Source: Tuctoria greenei (Eukaryota > Streptophyta > Magnoliopsida > Poales > Poaceae). Taken from it: 64,000 bases of DNA. The notes beneath the pieces were generated by a model. The model made no database searches, had not been told where the DNA came from, and saw only the letters and a list, made by a program, of their open reading frames with translations. The position numbers and the translations under genes are program-made. The stretch lies in contig JAYESD010000005.1 of the NCBI GenBank assembly GCA_036927565.1, positions 85,228,301 to 85,292,300 of the forward strand. The letters run 5' to 3'. Shown here piece by piece: positions 44,601 through 54,444 of this stretch (the first letter of the stretch is position 1; every line of letters begins with the position of its first letter).

Positions 44601-45097
44601 TGGCATGGCAGTATAACAATACAATCCGTCTATTGTGATGAAAGAAGTATGTTCTTCATCTTCTCTAGACATTCCGATTTGATGGTACCCAGAATATGCG
44701 TCTAGGAAACACAGTAATTCACACCCGGAGGTAGAATCCACTATCTGATCTATTCTAGGTACTGGGAATGGATCTTTTGGACATGCCTTATTCAGTGTTG
44801 TGTAGTCGATAACATCCAAAGCTTCCTGCCAGCCTTGGGTACAACGACAGGGTTTGCCAGCCATTTTGGGTGGAAGACTTCTCGGATGAATCCAGCTTCG
44901 AGCAACTTCTTCACTTCTTGTCGTATGAAGTTCTGTCGCTCTACTGATTGCTTCCGAGGCTTCTAATGTACAGCCCGAGCGTCGGGATAGATCTTCAGAT
45001 TATGTTCGATCACTTCCCTAGGGATCCCAGGCATTTGCGATGGTTGCCAGGCAAACACGTCAACGTTAGCCCGGAGGAAAGTGATGAGCACGAGTTC
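41641..45097 (-). pseudogene. pol: pol of element B: RT, RNase H, archaeal-type RNase H, integrase
   Basis: Minus strand, same domain order as A. RT: a frame change near 44805 just before DYTTLNKACPKDPFPVPRID, then PFGLKNATS and catalytic YVDDIVVKIKDK. A palindromic insert (about 43850-44005) interrupts the RNase H region and breaks the frame. The second RNase H has HWTLYFDGSMQKQGAGAG, with a frame break near 43320, then VKGDSQLIIKQVKGE. Integrase (43058 down to 41811) is open, with GMDILGPFPRAVGG, ITDNGTQFTSF and NGQAERANAK, so all three acidic residues are present. The C-terminal end is degraded (LVL, stop). TAG stops and frame changes make the whole non-functional. Confidence 0.9.
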
Positions 45098-47514
45098 CTA
45101 TTTGTCATTCAGACCTCCTGATATACGGGTAGTCTGAGCGGCATCGGAACCGATTTGGACGACTTTGACGGGAATGTCGGTGTCGCTGCTTGGTTGCACA
45201 CGGGGTGCAGAGGTTGAGCCTCGTTGACGAATGCTTGGGGGTTTCGGAGCTTGCTCCTGCCTGGACTATTCCTCCTACGCTGTAGCAAGCACGTGAAGTT
45301 CTTCCAGAGCAGTCACTCCGTCAGTGCGGTCTCTGCGGATCCGGAGAACACCAGCTGGTGTTGGCATCTTCAACACCAAGTAGCCATAATGAGTAGCAGC
45401 CATGAACTTGTATAAGGTTGGTCTGCCCAGAATGGCGTTAAAGGGTAAGTTGATCTGAGAAACGTCAAAGACCAACTTTTCAGTGCGATAATTCTCCCGA
45501 GTCCCAAAGGTCACGGGGAGAGTAATGGCACCAAGTGGGGTTATGGCCCCCGGACCTACACCAGAGAAAGGTCGGGAGGGGCGAAGGTCCAAAGGTCAGA
45601 GCTGAAGCTTGACGAAAGCTTCGAAGCTTATGAGGTTCAGCCCTGAACCTCTGTCCACAATTACATGGTGGAGTCGGATGTTGTTGATGGTCGGAGATAC
45701 CATCAATGGGAGTTGGCCAGCTCCAATCATATTACGAGGGCAGTCCGACGCGTTGAAAGTGATGGCGGTATCCATCCACTTCTAGTGCGGCTCCGCCCTG
45801 GTGGTGGGAGCCATCGAAGCCATATCCCGCTGCATGGTCATGAGGACACAACGAGAAGTGATGTCCCACGAACCACCAAAGATGGTGTTCATGGTCTTCC
45901 GATGTTCATTGTCGGAGACGTCGGAGTCATCGTCGACGGAGGTGTATACAACCTTCAGGACCTTTTTAGGGTCCTGAAAACCTAACTCCTCTTCAGTCGG
46001 AGCTTTGTCGACTTTCTGTTTTCCTTCCCTTTGTCAGAAAGGAACTTCTTCCTGGCGCTTGTTGTAGCGCTTGGCAAGGTTCTGGACCTCTCGGCAGTAT
46101 TCCAAATTGTGGCTCTTCAACTTATGTATAGGACACCACGTCTTGGAGTTGCTGTCGTCTTCAGATGACGGCCGAGGTCATTTCTCGGGGCGTGGCCCCC
46201 GGCCACCCGGAGTTGCGGTAGCTGCAGCAGTAGGTGTGCCAGCCGACGGCTTTTTCTTATCGTTGGACTTTTTCTTATTTTTGCCACTCCCAGAGGTAGT
46301 GGCTTCGCCCTTGGAGGATTTTTTGTTATCCTCCGGAGGTGGTTTGGAGTGCATTTCACGGCCCTCTGCAGCTTTGGTGCACTTGTCAGCCAAGCTGAAG
46401 AGCTCCGTGACACTGGTGATCTCCTTGATCGCAAGCTTCTCCAACATCTTCTTGTCTCGTATGCCCTGTCTAAATGCCACAATAACAGAGGCGCTGGAGA
46501 TAGAAGGAATAGTGTTTCGTACTTAGGAGAACCTCTGGATGAAGGAACGTAGGGATTCTCCCCCCTTCTGTGTTACAGCAAAAAGGTCCAGTTTGGTGCC
46601 TGGTCGGGTGTATGAACTCCCGAAATCGGCGGTGAACTGTTGGCACAATTCTGCCCAGCTGTTGATGGAGTTGGGCGGAAGGCTCATGAACAAGGACCTG
46701 GCGGTCCCAGTTAAAGCCACGGGAAAGTAGTTGGCCATTACGGCCTCGTTACCTCCGGCTGCAAGGATTGAAGTGGAGTAAATCTGGAGAAACTTAGCGG
46801 GATTGACAGTCCCGTCAAATTTCTCCAGCAGGTGAGGCCGGAACTTTTGTGGCCATCTGACCATGCGTAGGTGCATGGCCAGGGCAGAACAGCCTCCTCC
46901 TATTCCCTAAGGAACAGGACTATCTCGAGCTTCTCGACTTTCGCGAGCACGCTCGATATGGACACGATCGTTTTGTTGATGGTAACGGCGATCAAGCTCC
47001 GCCTGGAGGTCGTGAGTTGAGAGCCTGGTTACCGTATGGGTGCGTTGCGCCCCTAGAGGCAACGACGTCACTTGTTGAGACGCAACACGCCTCGTATTTT
47101 GGGAAGCATGCAGACCAAGTCTGTCCAACAAAGTCCGATGCTGCGATGCGGCCCGCCCCAAGGGGGAGGACCTTGGTTGCTGATGCGATCGGCTGCTGCT
47201 GCAACCAGATGTTCCACATCAGCCCTCCACTGCTCCATTGCACCCTAGGATGCACCTGGAGGTGGTGGGCATCAGAGAAGAGCATGCGCTGCATGGAGCG
47301 CGTGTTCGGGGTTGTTGTTATTCACCGACGTGGTGACCGACGCAGATGCTCCATCCCGCTGTCCAGCTTGATTTGCTAGTGCAGATGATGGCGGCGGAGG
47401 CATGACTCCTGCTGGAGCCGTGGCACCGGCTGGTTGTTGCATGTTGGAGAGATTGTCTCCAGCAGGTTGGGCAGCGAGGTTGCCGTTGGACGATCCAACA
47501 GCTGAGTTCACCAT
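45098..47514 (-). pseudogene. gag-pro: gag-protease of element B
   Basis: Minus strand from MVNSAVGSSNGNLAAQPAG. It contains the gag core (PQKFRPHLLEKFDGTVNPAK, NYFPVALTGTARSLFMSL), a Lys/Ser-rich stretch, CPIHKLKSHNLEYC (CX2HX4HX4C), and a protease-like domain in which A's DGG reads DRG (VIVDRGSGLNLISF), followed by FNAILGRPTLYKF. Stops include TAG near 46911 and 46524, TGA near 46178 and several between 45230 and 45780. The block ends at a TAG (45098-45100) directly before ELVLITFLRANVD, the same codon position as the TAG at 4756-4758 of A. Confidence 0.86.
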
Positions 47515-47532
47515 TCTTGAAATCTCGGGCAC

Positions 47533-47552
47533 CCCCTACCTGGCACGCCAAC
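47533..47552 (-). other. Primer binding site region of element B
   Basis: Minus strand GTTGGCGTGCCAGGTAGGGG directly after the 5' LTR, one base different from A. Confidence 0.7.
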
Positions 47553-48407
47553 TGTCGGTGGTTGAATCCGGCAGATCTCCCGGCACTAATGTTAGTAGTT
47601 CGTGGAGTTTGTAGTTCGGTAATGGGCGCGCAGAGATTTAAGAGATGGTGGCAAATTGACACAGAGGTTTATGTGGTTCGGGCCGCCTGAGCGTAATACC
47701 CTACTCCACGGGGTGTGTTGCTGTTGTACTGAGAGTCTAAGAGCATCTGAGTGTGTCCGAGAGCATGTCTAGCATATGTCCCCATGTGTATCGTCGACCA
47801 GTCCTTTTATAGTACAAGGACTGGTCGTTACACGGTTAGCCTGGCCTGACATGTGGCCCTGGCGGTTACTAATGTTTAGTACACAATAAATGAGGTTCAT
47901 TACCCTTAATAGTGTGGTAACGGGTCTTAACAGTGCTGTTACTAGTATTAAGGGCCTTCCGATCGAGTGTCATTAATATGGTATTAATGACACTTAATCG
48001 GGTCTTGAAGCCTTTGATTGCCCCTTGAAGGTCCGAGTCGTTAGGGGTCCATCAATCTGTTAGTTGAGGTTGAAGGTCTGGCGGTTCGGACACGTGCCAG
48101 CTCTGGAGCTTTACCGTTATGGATAGGTAGGTCCAGTGCTGTTGGACACGTGTCGGTACCAGAGCTTCCCTCTGTCTGGGGTTAGGTCCGAGGGTGCCAT
48201 ACTGGTATCAAGTTCGGTGCTTTCCCATGTGTAGGCGGTAGATCCGGTCTTATGATACACGTGGCGGCCCTGGGACTAACCATGTCGGGGAAGCAAGTCC
48301 AGTTATGGCTGACATGTGGGGCCTTTGGAGATCTTCAAATCCGGTAGACGGAGTTTCCTTGTGATCTTTGCAATACCAAGGGGTATCCGGTACACAGGGT
48401 ACCGACA
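47553..48407 (-). repeat. 5' LTR of element B
   Basis: 855 bp with intact TG...CA ends (plus strand TGTCGGTGG...GTACCGACA). Minus-strand TATA box at 47805-47811. Outer flank GAGCC is the target duplication. Confidence 0.95.
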
Positions 48408-49919
48408 GAGCCTCCACTTTCGGCTCCCTGAAGCGGCGGGCCCTGGCGATGGCATAATAGGCGATGCCATCCTGGTAGGGCCTCTGCCAAAACCACCAGC
48501 AGTGTCGTGGCACTGTGCCGGTGTGCTTCCACCAACCCCTACAGAGCCACCTCCCGAGCTGCCGACGATGTTGGCTCGAGGCCTTTTTGCCTGAGTCTCC
48601 GTAGGTGTGATGCTGCTGGAGTCCCCTATGGCACCCTGGACAACGCAGATGACGGAGATGCTGGATGACGTGGTGATCACCGACGAAGGTGGAGCTGCCG
48701 CTTGACGGACCGAACCTCCCCTTGAAGAACCACAGACGCCCAGCACTGAAGAGGAGCGCACTAGTGGACGCTGACTTGGAGCAAAGGCTACCTAGGGCGG
48801 TGCCATCGGTGGTGACCGAGGGCGCTTCTCCTTCACGACCTCGACCACCAGGGATTTCCCCTTGCCTACGTCGGGGACTGGTGCTTTCCCCTTACGTGTG
48901 TCAGGGACCGGCGCCCTGCCCTTCCCACCAATAGCGGGCGCCTCCTCCACCATGGAGGCTTTGGAGCCTGAAGAAGTTGAGGACTCCTCCGAAGAGTCAA
49001 CGATGGCCAGGCCCCGGATCTCATCGCCAACCTGCCGCGACGTGAGACCAATCGCGTCCAGGTTAGGCATCTCCTTCAAAACCTTCTTCCAAAGGTCCCG
49101 ATCCGTGCAAAGTGGCGAACAATCTTGCGAAAGGTTGAAGACGTCGTCCGACAACAGGTCGTCGCAGGCCTTGGACGTTGCTTCGAACACCTCCTGTCAG
49201 GTCGTCACCGTGTCGCGACCCCTCTGCAGCCTGGTACCATCTTGGAGCCCAAAGTAGAGCCATGCAGGTCGGCAACGATGCTGGAGAGGGGCCAGACAAC
49301 GGTGAACGAAATCAGCCATCACAGCCAGCTCCGATAGACCGTGGTCCGCTCGGAATCGTATTCTCTCCATCACCGGCGTGTACACCGCCTTCCCAATCGT
49401 CAGCCAGTCAGTGGGAAGAACCATGCGATTGTGGGCATCGACATGTACGACCACCCAGTCGCTCCTCCAGCCAGGCCGTTTCACCGAGGAGAGCGGGGTA
49501 ATGTACTTGAAGGGGTTGTTGGCCTGATGATGGAAGCAGATGCCTCCGAGGAAGTTGGCTTTGTTCTTCTTCCCGGTCTGCCTCACCACGAAGAACTGCC
49601 AGAACACCGACACGCATGGGTACACCCCGAAAAACATCTCACAGAAATGCGAGAACACTGCGGCCACCACCAGATAGTTCGGCGAAAGGTGATGAAGCTG
49701 GAGCTCAAGGACTTCTAGGGGTGTCACCAATAAGGAAGAAACAGGAGGGACAAACCCGGTGTATGCATACGCCTGGAAGAAGACAATCTCTTTCTCCCCC
49801 AACCTCAAAGGCAAGGTACCGGGACGAATCAGATCTTGTCATTCCACGTCCTCCCAGCCAAAAATTTGCCTCACTGGTGATACATCCTCCATCCGAGAAG
49901 GGGGCAGAGCCGAGTTCAT
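48408..49919 (-). pseudogene. Opposite-strand gene of element C, 5' part (PF04195 domain)
   Basis: Minus strand from the ATG at 49919 (MNSALPPSRMEDVSPVRQIF). An in-frame TGA (49839-49841) follows, then a long frame with GLGEKEIVFFQAYAY-type sequence, HFCEMFFGVYPCVSVFWQFF, PFKYITPLSSVKRPGWRSDW and VPDTRKGKAPVPDVGKGKSL. The domain is recognisably the PF04195 type but much diverged from A and B (VYPCVSVFWQFF versus IPPCIELFRTFF). A frame change occurs near 49197-49200 and a stop near 48792. Element B interrupts it at 48408, and the C-terminal half lies at 34525-35854. Confidence 0.75.
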
Positions 49920-50438
49920 TGGAGCAGGGGTCAAGAACCTCAAGAATGGATATACACTAAAGGAGGGAATCGAAGGCTCGAATGCTCGCGGCGTGCAAAA
50001 GGAAAGAGCCTACGTTGCCCATGAAGGTACCTTTTTAAAAGGTCCTTAGTGGCGTTTGGGCGCACCGTGCAAATTTGAGTGGACTCCAAATCGGCGAATC
50101 GTATCGCGACGTCCATGACAAACCGGCCCAGGTCCCCTATCAGAAAAGCCTGCCCGAGCAGTTCCCTACCAGAGAAGGCAACCGGGCAGTTCCCATAAAG
50201 ACGGAAGTGAAAGCAGCAGAACTGCAGCAGACGCCTTGGGAACCGTTGCGATAAATTTGCAGCAAGCAAAGATCTCGTCGCCACGACCCCTCAACCAGAG
50301 AGGGACGCGTGGTGACAACTGCAGGGACGCGCACCGCTTCGGCTGACCAAGACAAAGTAAAATAAACTGCGCGGGAAAGCAGGATAAGGCCCCACCCTCG
50401 GGCTCATCGCCTCACCCCAAGGTGGACCCAGGGGCCAC
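49920..50438. promoter_or_regulatory. 5' flank of the opposite-strand gene and polypurine tract of element C
   Basis: No gene seen. On the minus strand, CTTTTAAAAAGG near 50030-50041 could be a TATA box for the opposite-strand gene, about 110 bp before its ATG, a spacing like that in A and B. AAGGTGGACCCAGGGGCCAC at 50419-50438 precedes the 3' LTR and is the likely polypurine tract. Confidence 0.45.
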
Positions 50439-51281
50439 TGTTGGTACCCGACATACCAGGTACCCTCGCACACAAGCTAGAGGCGCATCGGTACCTCGTC
50501 TCCCTACAGAGACAGGGTCCGAGAGTGCCACGTGTTCAAGGAACCCGAACTCCCGAGCTGCCACGTGGCCTGCGAAGACGGGCACGACCTCCACCGTGGC
50601 GATGAGCTCCCCAGTGACCGTATGGTCAGTCCACTTGCCCTGAGCAGACACTAAGGAAGTTAAGAGGGTGGTGCGCCTAGTCTCCGTCAAGCCTTGAAGA
50701 TGCGTGGCTTCCCCATACGTATGGCGCGGCACACGCCTAATTTTAGGTACTACTACGACCTATCGCATCGCAGTAAAGATGCCAGAGGCCTATCCCACTC
50801 CGCTAAGTGGGTAGCTTGCGGTGCCAGAGACTTGGATGGGTCATTCCCTGCCAATGTCATCAAGGGCGCTTGGGATACTGACAAGGAAGGCGGCAAGATG
50901 GCGAGTCTCCACTACCACGCTCAGAGAAGCTTATGCGGGAAGCTATAGATCTTTTAGGATAAGATCGTCCCGGGGCCACCTGTCGGGCTCTAGGACCCAC
51001 TTGTAAGGCATCCAGTCTTGGTTATAAAAGGCTTGGACCGCCTCTGATACAAAGGACCGGACTCAGAATCTCCGATACATTCACATACGCATACACCCAC
51101 CAAGCAATACAATCCACTGTGGAGTAGGGTGTTATGCTCCTTGCGGCCCGAACCACGTAAAAACAACTGTCTCATACTCTTCTGGTAGAAAACTAGTTTG
51201 AGGCCTAAGCCCCGCCGAACAAGAACCTCCGCGGGCAGCTCCTTAGCAGATCCAGGGAAGTGTCGCATTGACCCTTCGATG
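50439..51281 (+). repeat. 3' LTR of element C
   Basis: 843 bp, starting TGTTGGTACC (5' copy TGTCGGTATC), TATA box at 51023-51029, ending TTCGATG. It lacks about 315 bp of the G-box repeat block present in the 5' LTR, consistent with deletion between repeat units. Confidence 0.88.
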
Positions 51282-51412
51282 GGGAGGATGATGAGGACAT
51301 CACTACCGTTGATACAACCACAACAGCAGCCCATTCACCACTTGCGGCTAATCAAGTTATAATGACACGCGCTCATTCATGTGAACTTAATTATCAGGTG
51401 CTTCGGAATTGA
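51282..51412 (+). pseudogene. pol: Element E: C-terminal end of pol
   Basis: Reads DDEDITTVDTTTTAAHSPLA, then TRAHSCELNYQVLRN and TGA (51410-51412). This resembles the TRARARQLNYQV end of common grass gypsy polyproteins. It continues the frame that stops at 16965. Confidence 0.8.
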
Positions 51413-52080
51413 TCCAGCTAGGAGGAATGGAGGGATTAATGCAATGAAGATTGCTCCACCCAAGGTGTCCTCGTAACTGCAGCAAGTACCAGCTTAAAAG
51501 GGGTATAACATTCAACTCCCAAGGTGTGTTTAATGCAAATAAGTACTTGCTGGAAATGTCTCTTCGTCTACTTTCCATTGGATCAAGAATCAAAGGCAGA
51601 TGACGCTTGAGATGCCCAGAAAAGGCCGAACAGGACTTGTGACTCCATCCTGAGTTCTAGTCTTGCTCTTCTATATAAGCAACTAGCAGCCATAGGAAGA
51701 ACTTGGGTTCTGTTTTCTATAAGTTTAGCCATTGCTACTTCCTTGTTATGCAAGTGTTGATGAGATCTTCCAATTATTTGAATCAGAACCCCAACTTATC
51801 ACACCCGTGAGTGTTTGCTTGTTATCTTGTTCTTCGATTGCTTGCAGGTTCAAGGCTATTCTTGGCACGGCAAGAACAGCAACAACAAGAGCCGGTATAA
51901 CTATCACTAAGGCGCATCACCCTTGTGGTTGTTATAGTCGGATAGCACAACGTCGACCTCTACCCAAATCGTAGTTATCAGGAGACGGTGTAACTGTCGC
52001 TCAAGGCTCTACACCATTCTGGTTGTGGTAGTCGGGCAGCCAACGTCGACCTCCACCAAATTCGTTCACCACCATCTCTC
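51413..52080 (+). repeat. Probable 3' LTR of element E
   Basis: Follows the end of pol. A purine-rich AGGAGGAATGGAGGGA (51420-51435) may be the polypurine tract. A TATA-like CTATATAAGC lies at 51671-51680. Near the right side, two related units of about 93 bp (starting 51894 and 51987) each carry GGTGTAACTGTCGCT-like and CAACGTCGACCTC words. The 5' copy lies outside the window, so the borders are uncertain; the right end is a guess. Confidence 0.45.
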
Positions 52081-52639
52081 ATCGAAAGATAGAGCATCCC
52101 CCATACCCGTTGGGTTCATTAAAGGATGCAATAGCAAGGATATACAACCAGAGGATGTAGTAGGAGATGGAAGTATGCAGGTGCTGGTTGGCAATGAGGT
52201 TCTGGATGTATCTGTCAAGGAGGCATATCATGGCCAGTCCCACCTGTGTCTAAGGTCTCGGAAGGGAATTTTGCAATTGGATTCTAAAGGCCAGAACATT
52301 CAATTGCAGAGTGTTGTTCATGAGCTAGCAATGCTAGTAACTAAGAAGGCTGATGGACCAACAGTGCATGGCGTTCCTGATGACGCGATGATGGTTCAGT
52401 ACAAAGGCAAAAAAAATTATACTGAAGAGCAAAAGTGGATACATACTGAACCAGTATGTGATAAATCTGTAGAGGATAAGTCAGATCTGAGGAATGTCTA
52501 TGGTGCTGCTGACAAGGATAAGAGCTGTGCTGTCAAGGTGGAGGACAAGTCCTTCAAGAAAAACTTGATGGGGGAGGCTAGTGATAATGCTGACGAGGGA
52601 ATGGATGATGCTGAAAATGATGAACAGAGAGATGTTACT

Positions 52640-52927
52640 GTTTCCAGGAGGCTCAAAACTAGTGCCCTTCATGTGGACCTTGATTTTGAGCACAATGGCA
52701 GGCCTGAACCTATACTAACTAAGGAAGTCATGGTTTCTGTTGAATGGCTGATACTGAAAAGTATTGCAGAGGCTCATATTGATGTCGTCGAGAAGCCTGC
52801 TATCTTGCCAACTAGAGCATGAAAGGAGCACAAGGAGCTGGATGAAAGTAAGAGCAAGAAAGGGCTCGCTGATCTCTATGAGGAATGCATTCAAATGTTG
52901 AAAAGGGCAATGGAGAAGAGAAGTTAA
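52640..52927 (+). pseudogene. MPP10-like fragment (U3 snoRNP protein)
   Basis: SALHVDLDFEHNGRPEPIL, then HIDVVEKPAILPTRA, stop, KEHKELDESKSKKGLADLYE. These are recognisable motifs of plant MPP10, a component of the U3 small nucleolar ribonucleoprotein in pre-rRNA processing. Only about 90 residues remain and a TGA lies inside. The usual continuation of the family after LADLYE is replaced by a stop within 20 codons. Confidence 0.65.
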
Positions 52928-53715
52928 CATTTGAGTTAGCACTAATATTAACTGATAATAAATTGGGGCTGCTGGGGAAGTGGCCTCAGAAAAATGCAGC
53001 AGGGTCTTTAGCCAGGGAACTTGGTGGTGTGCTAAAGGAACATAATCTTATGATAGATCCTTGGGAAGAGAAGATTATAGTTGAGGCAAAGGGCATTCTC
53101 AGGAAGTACTTTGAAGAATGTGACGGAAGGCTAAAGAAGCTTATGGGGGAGATTAAGCAAAATGAAGATGTTATCCTCTTTATGGTGAAGAACACTAGGG
53201 ACATTAAAGTTGAGGCTGAGGATCTGACCATGGTGCTGAGAAGTGAAGTTTTAGAGAAATTAGAAGCAGCAGGTAGATTATAGTACCGGCAATTATCTCT
53301 TGATACTATTTGTGGGGTGCAGGAAATTCTTAGTTCATCAATGAGAGTCAAGACTGCAAATGGGGTGAAGAAATATTTACTGTTCCAGCACAATGGAAAT
53401 CAGCTTTTGTTGCAAGGAATGCAATCTGTTGATCAGAAAACTTTAGGGGAATGGCCAGCAGTTCTTTTGTAAGATTGGTTTAGAGGAAATGAATGTGCTG
53501 TTATTGATGGTAGAAGTCATTGGTCAGACAAGGTGCTTAAAGAGTATGAAGTGGTCATGGGGCAAAATGAGTGTCAGTGATGGAGGTGTGGTATCCAAAC
53601 TGATACATGTTGAAGGATTTGAAACAACACTCGAAAAAATATTGCCTCTGGAATTGTTTTATTGGGAGTATTATACTGTCAAGATGAAGGCATCTTTTTT
53701 GTGGTCAATGGTGGC

Positions 53716-53919
53716 CTATGTATTGAGCTATGGCAGATTAAGTCAGGTACGTTGTTTGACAACATTATCATCACTGATGATCCTGCTTTGGCCAAGACAG
53801 TCGCAGAGGAGATCTCAAGCAGGTATAAGGAGGCTGATAAAACTGCTTTTGACGAAGTTGCACTTGCACAAAACAAGAGAGACAAGGAGCCTGCCGAGGC
53901 TGCATTCAAGGAGGACTGA
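53716..53919 (+). pseudogene. Calreticulin-like fragment
   Basis: CIELWQIKSGTLFDNIIITD, DPALAKTVAEEI and YKEADKTAFDE match the end of the P-domain and the start of the C-domain of calreticulin, an ER calcium-binding chaperone. The acidic C-terminus and any ER-retention signal are missing, and the frame ends in TGA at 53917-53919. The sequence before VVNGGLCIELW is not calreticulin-like, so this is a fragment. Confidence 0.75.
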
Positions 53920-53930
53920 CATTTTGTCTG

Positions 53931-54444
53931 AAAAAATTACCTGAAGTCAGGAGCTTGGGGACAAGATCCATCTGAAGGGCGGGGAGATGTCGTGCCCACT
54001 ACTGGACAGAGTGTGTGTTGAACTGATGTGCAGGCCAGTCCTGGCATGTGGGTCTGGGGTTATGCCCCTGCTGAATATGTAACCGAACAGAGAAACGGTG
54101 AGTATCGAACAGAATAAAATGGGTCGACGTTTATCGTCTCCTTCCTCTCACTCCGTCGATTTCGCGTCGTCCGGTTGCTCACCGACGGCCAGTACCACTG
54201 CTCACATCCCAGCGACAGCCGGCGGCGGCCGCGGGCATGACAATCGCGGCAGTTCCTCCTCCGCTTCCACCATCACCACCGAGCGTGCGGTGCACGCAAG
54301 GTGTTTGATAAATTTTCCTCTGAGGCACGGAGCACCCCGCCCAACGCCGATGTTGCAACTGCGCGACGGCCCTGGTCGATTCGGTTCACCGGTACTCTGT
54401 GGCTGGCCTCCAGCCCTCATGGCCCTCTGCAGCGACAACCTTAT
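53931..54444. other. Unassigned GC-rich stretch left of the hAT-like element
   Basis: From about 54115 the base composition shifts to GC-rich, with open frames on both strands rich in Ser, Pro and Arg. I recognise no domain. It may be contiguous with 55221-55600, separated only by the hAT-like insertion. Confidence 0.4.

Larger units (their letters stand above)
35855..48407 (-). mobile_element. Element B: Tat-type Ty3/gypsy retrotransposon, reverse orientation
   Basis: 12,553 bp, with two 855-bp LTRs of equal length and a perfect 5-bp duplication GAGCC (35850-35854 and 48408-48412). It has the same organisation and gag-pol family as A, read on the minus strand. The LTRs differ at about 63 positions by my count (about 7%), so it inserted much earlier than A did at its site. 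It lies inside the opposite-strand gene of C. Confidence 0.95.
16966..51281 (+). mobile_element. Element C: Tat-type Ty3/gypsy derivative lacking RT and integrase, hosting D and B
   Basis: Outer limits are a 5' LTR (16966-28580, split by D) and a 3' LTR (50439-51281). Without D and B and their duplications the element is about 11.3 kb. It keeps gag-PR, hairpins, a greatly expanded 70-bp array and the opposite-strand gene, but no RT, RNase H or integrase. Flanks are TGGAG (16961-16965) and GGGAG (51282-51286). Removing C rejoins E's pol reading frame (LQEVE to DDEDI), which supports both borders. The 3' terminus reads TTCGATG where the 5' copy has TTCGACA, so the terminal CA has mutated. Confidence 0.85.
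52081..53930 (+). pseudogene. Chimeric gene-fragment segment (MPP10-like and calreticulin-like)
   Basis: Three open stretches lie in series: about 52025-52927 (with a TGA at 52820-52822), 52885-53283 and 53489-53919. The first has an unrecognised acidic lead and then MPP10-like sequence. The second (LGLLGKWPQKNAAGSLAREL...) is unrecognised and rich in Glu and Lys. The third has a calreticulin-like segment. Parts of unrelated proteins side by side with stops between them indicate captured or shuffled fragments, as carried by Helitrons, Pack-MULEs or LTR elements. I could not find the ends of a carrier. An unprocessed host pseudogene is less likely because the parts come from different genes. 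Confidence 0.6.

Noticed and set aside
52025..53930. Intact host gene with several exons
   Set aside because: The recognisable parts belong to different proteins, an in-frame stop lies inside the MPP10-like part, and no consistent splice joins were found.
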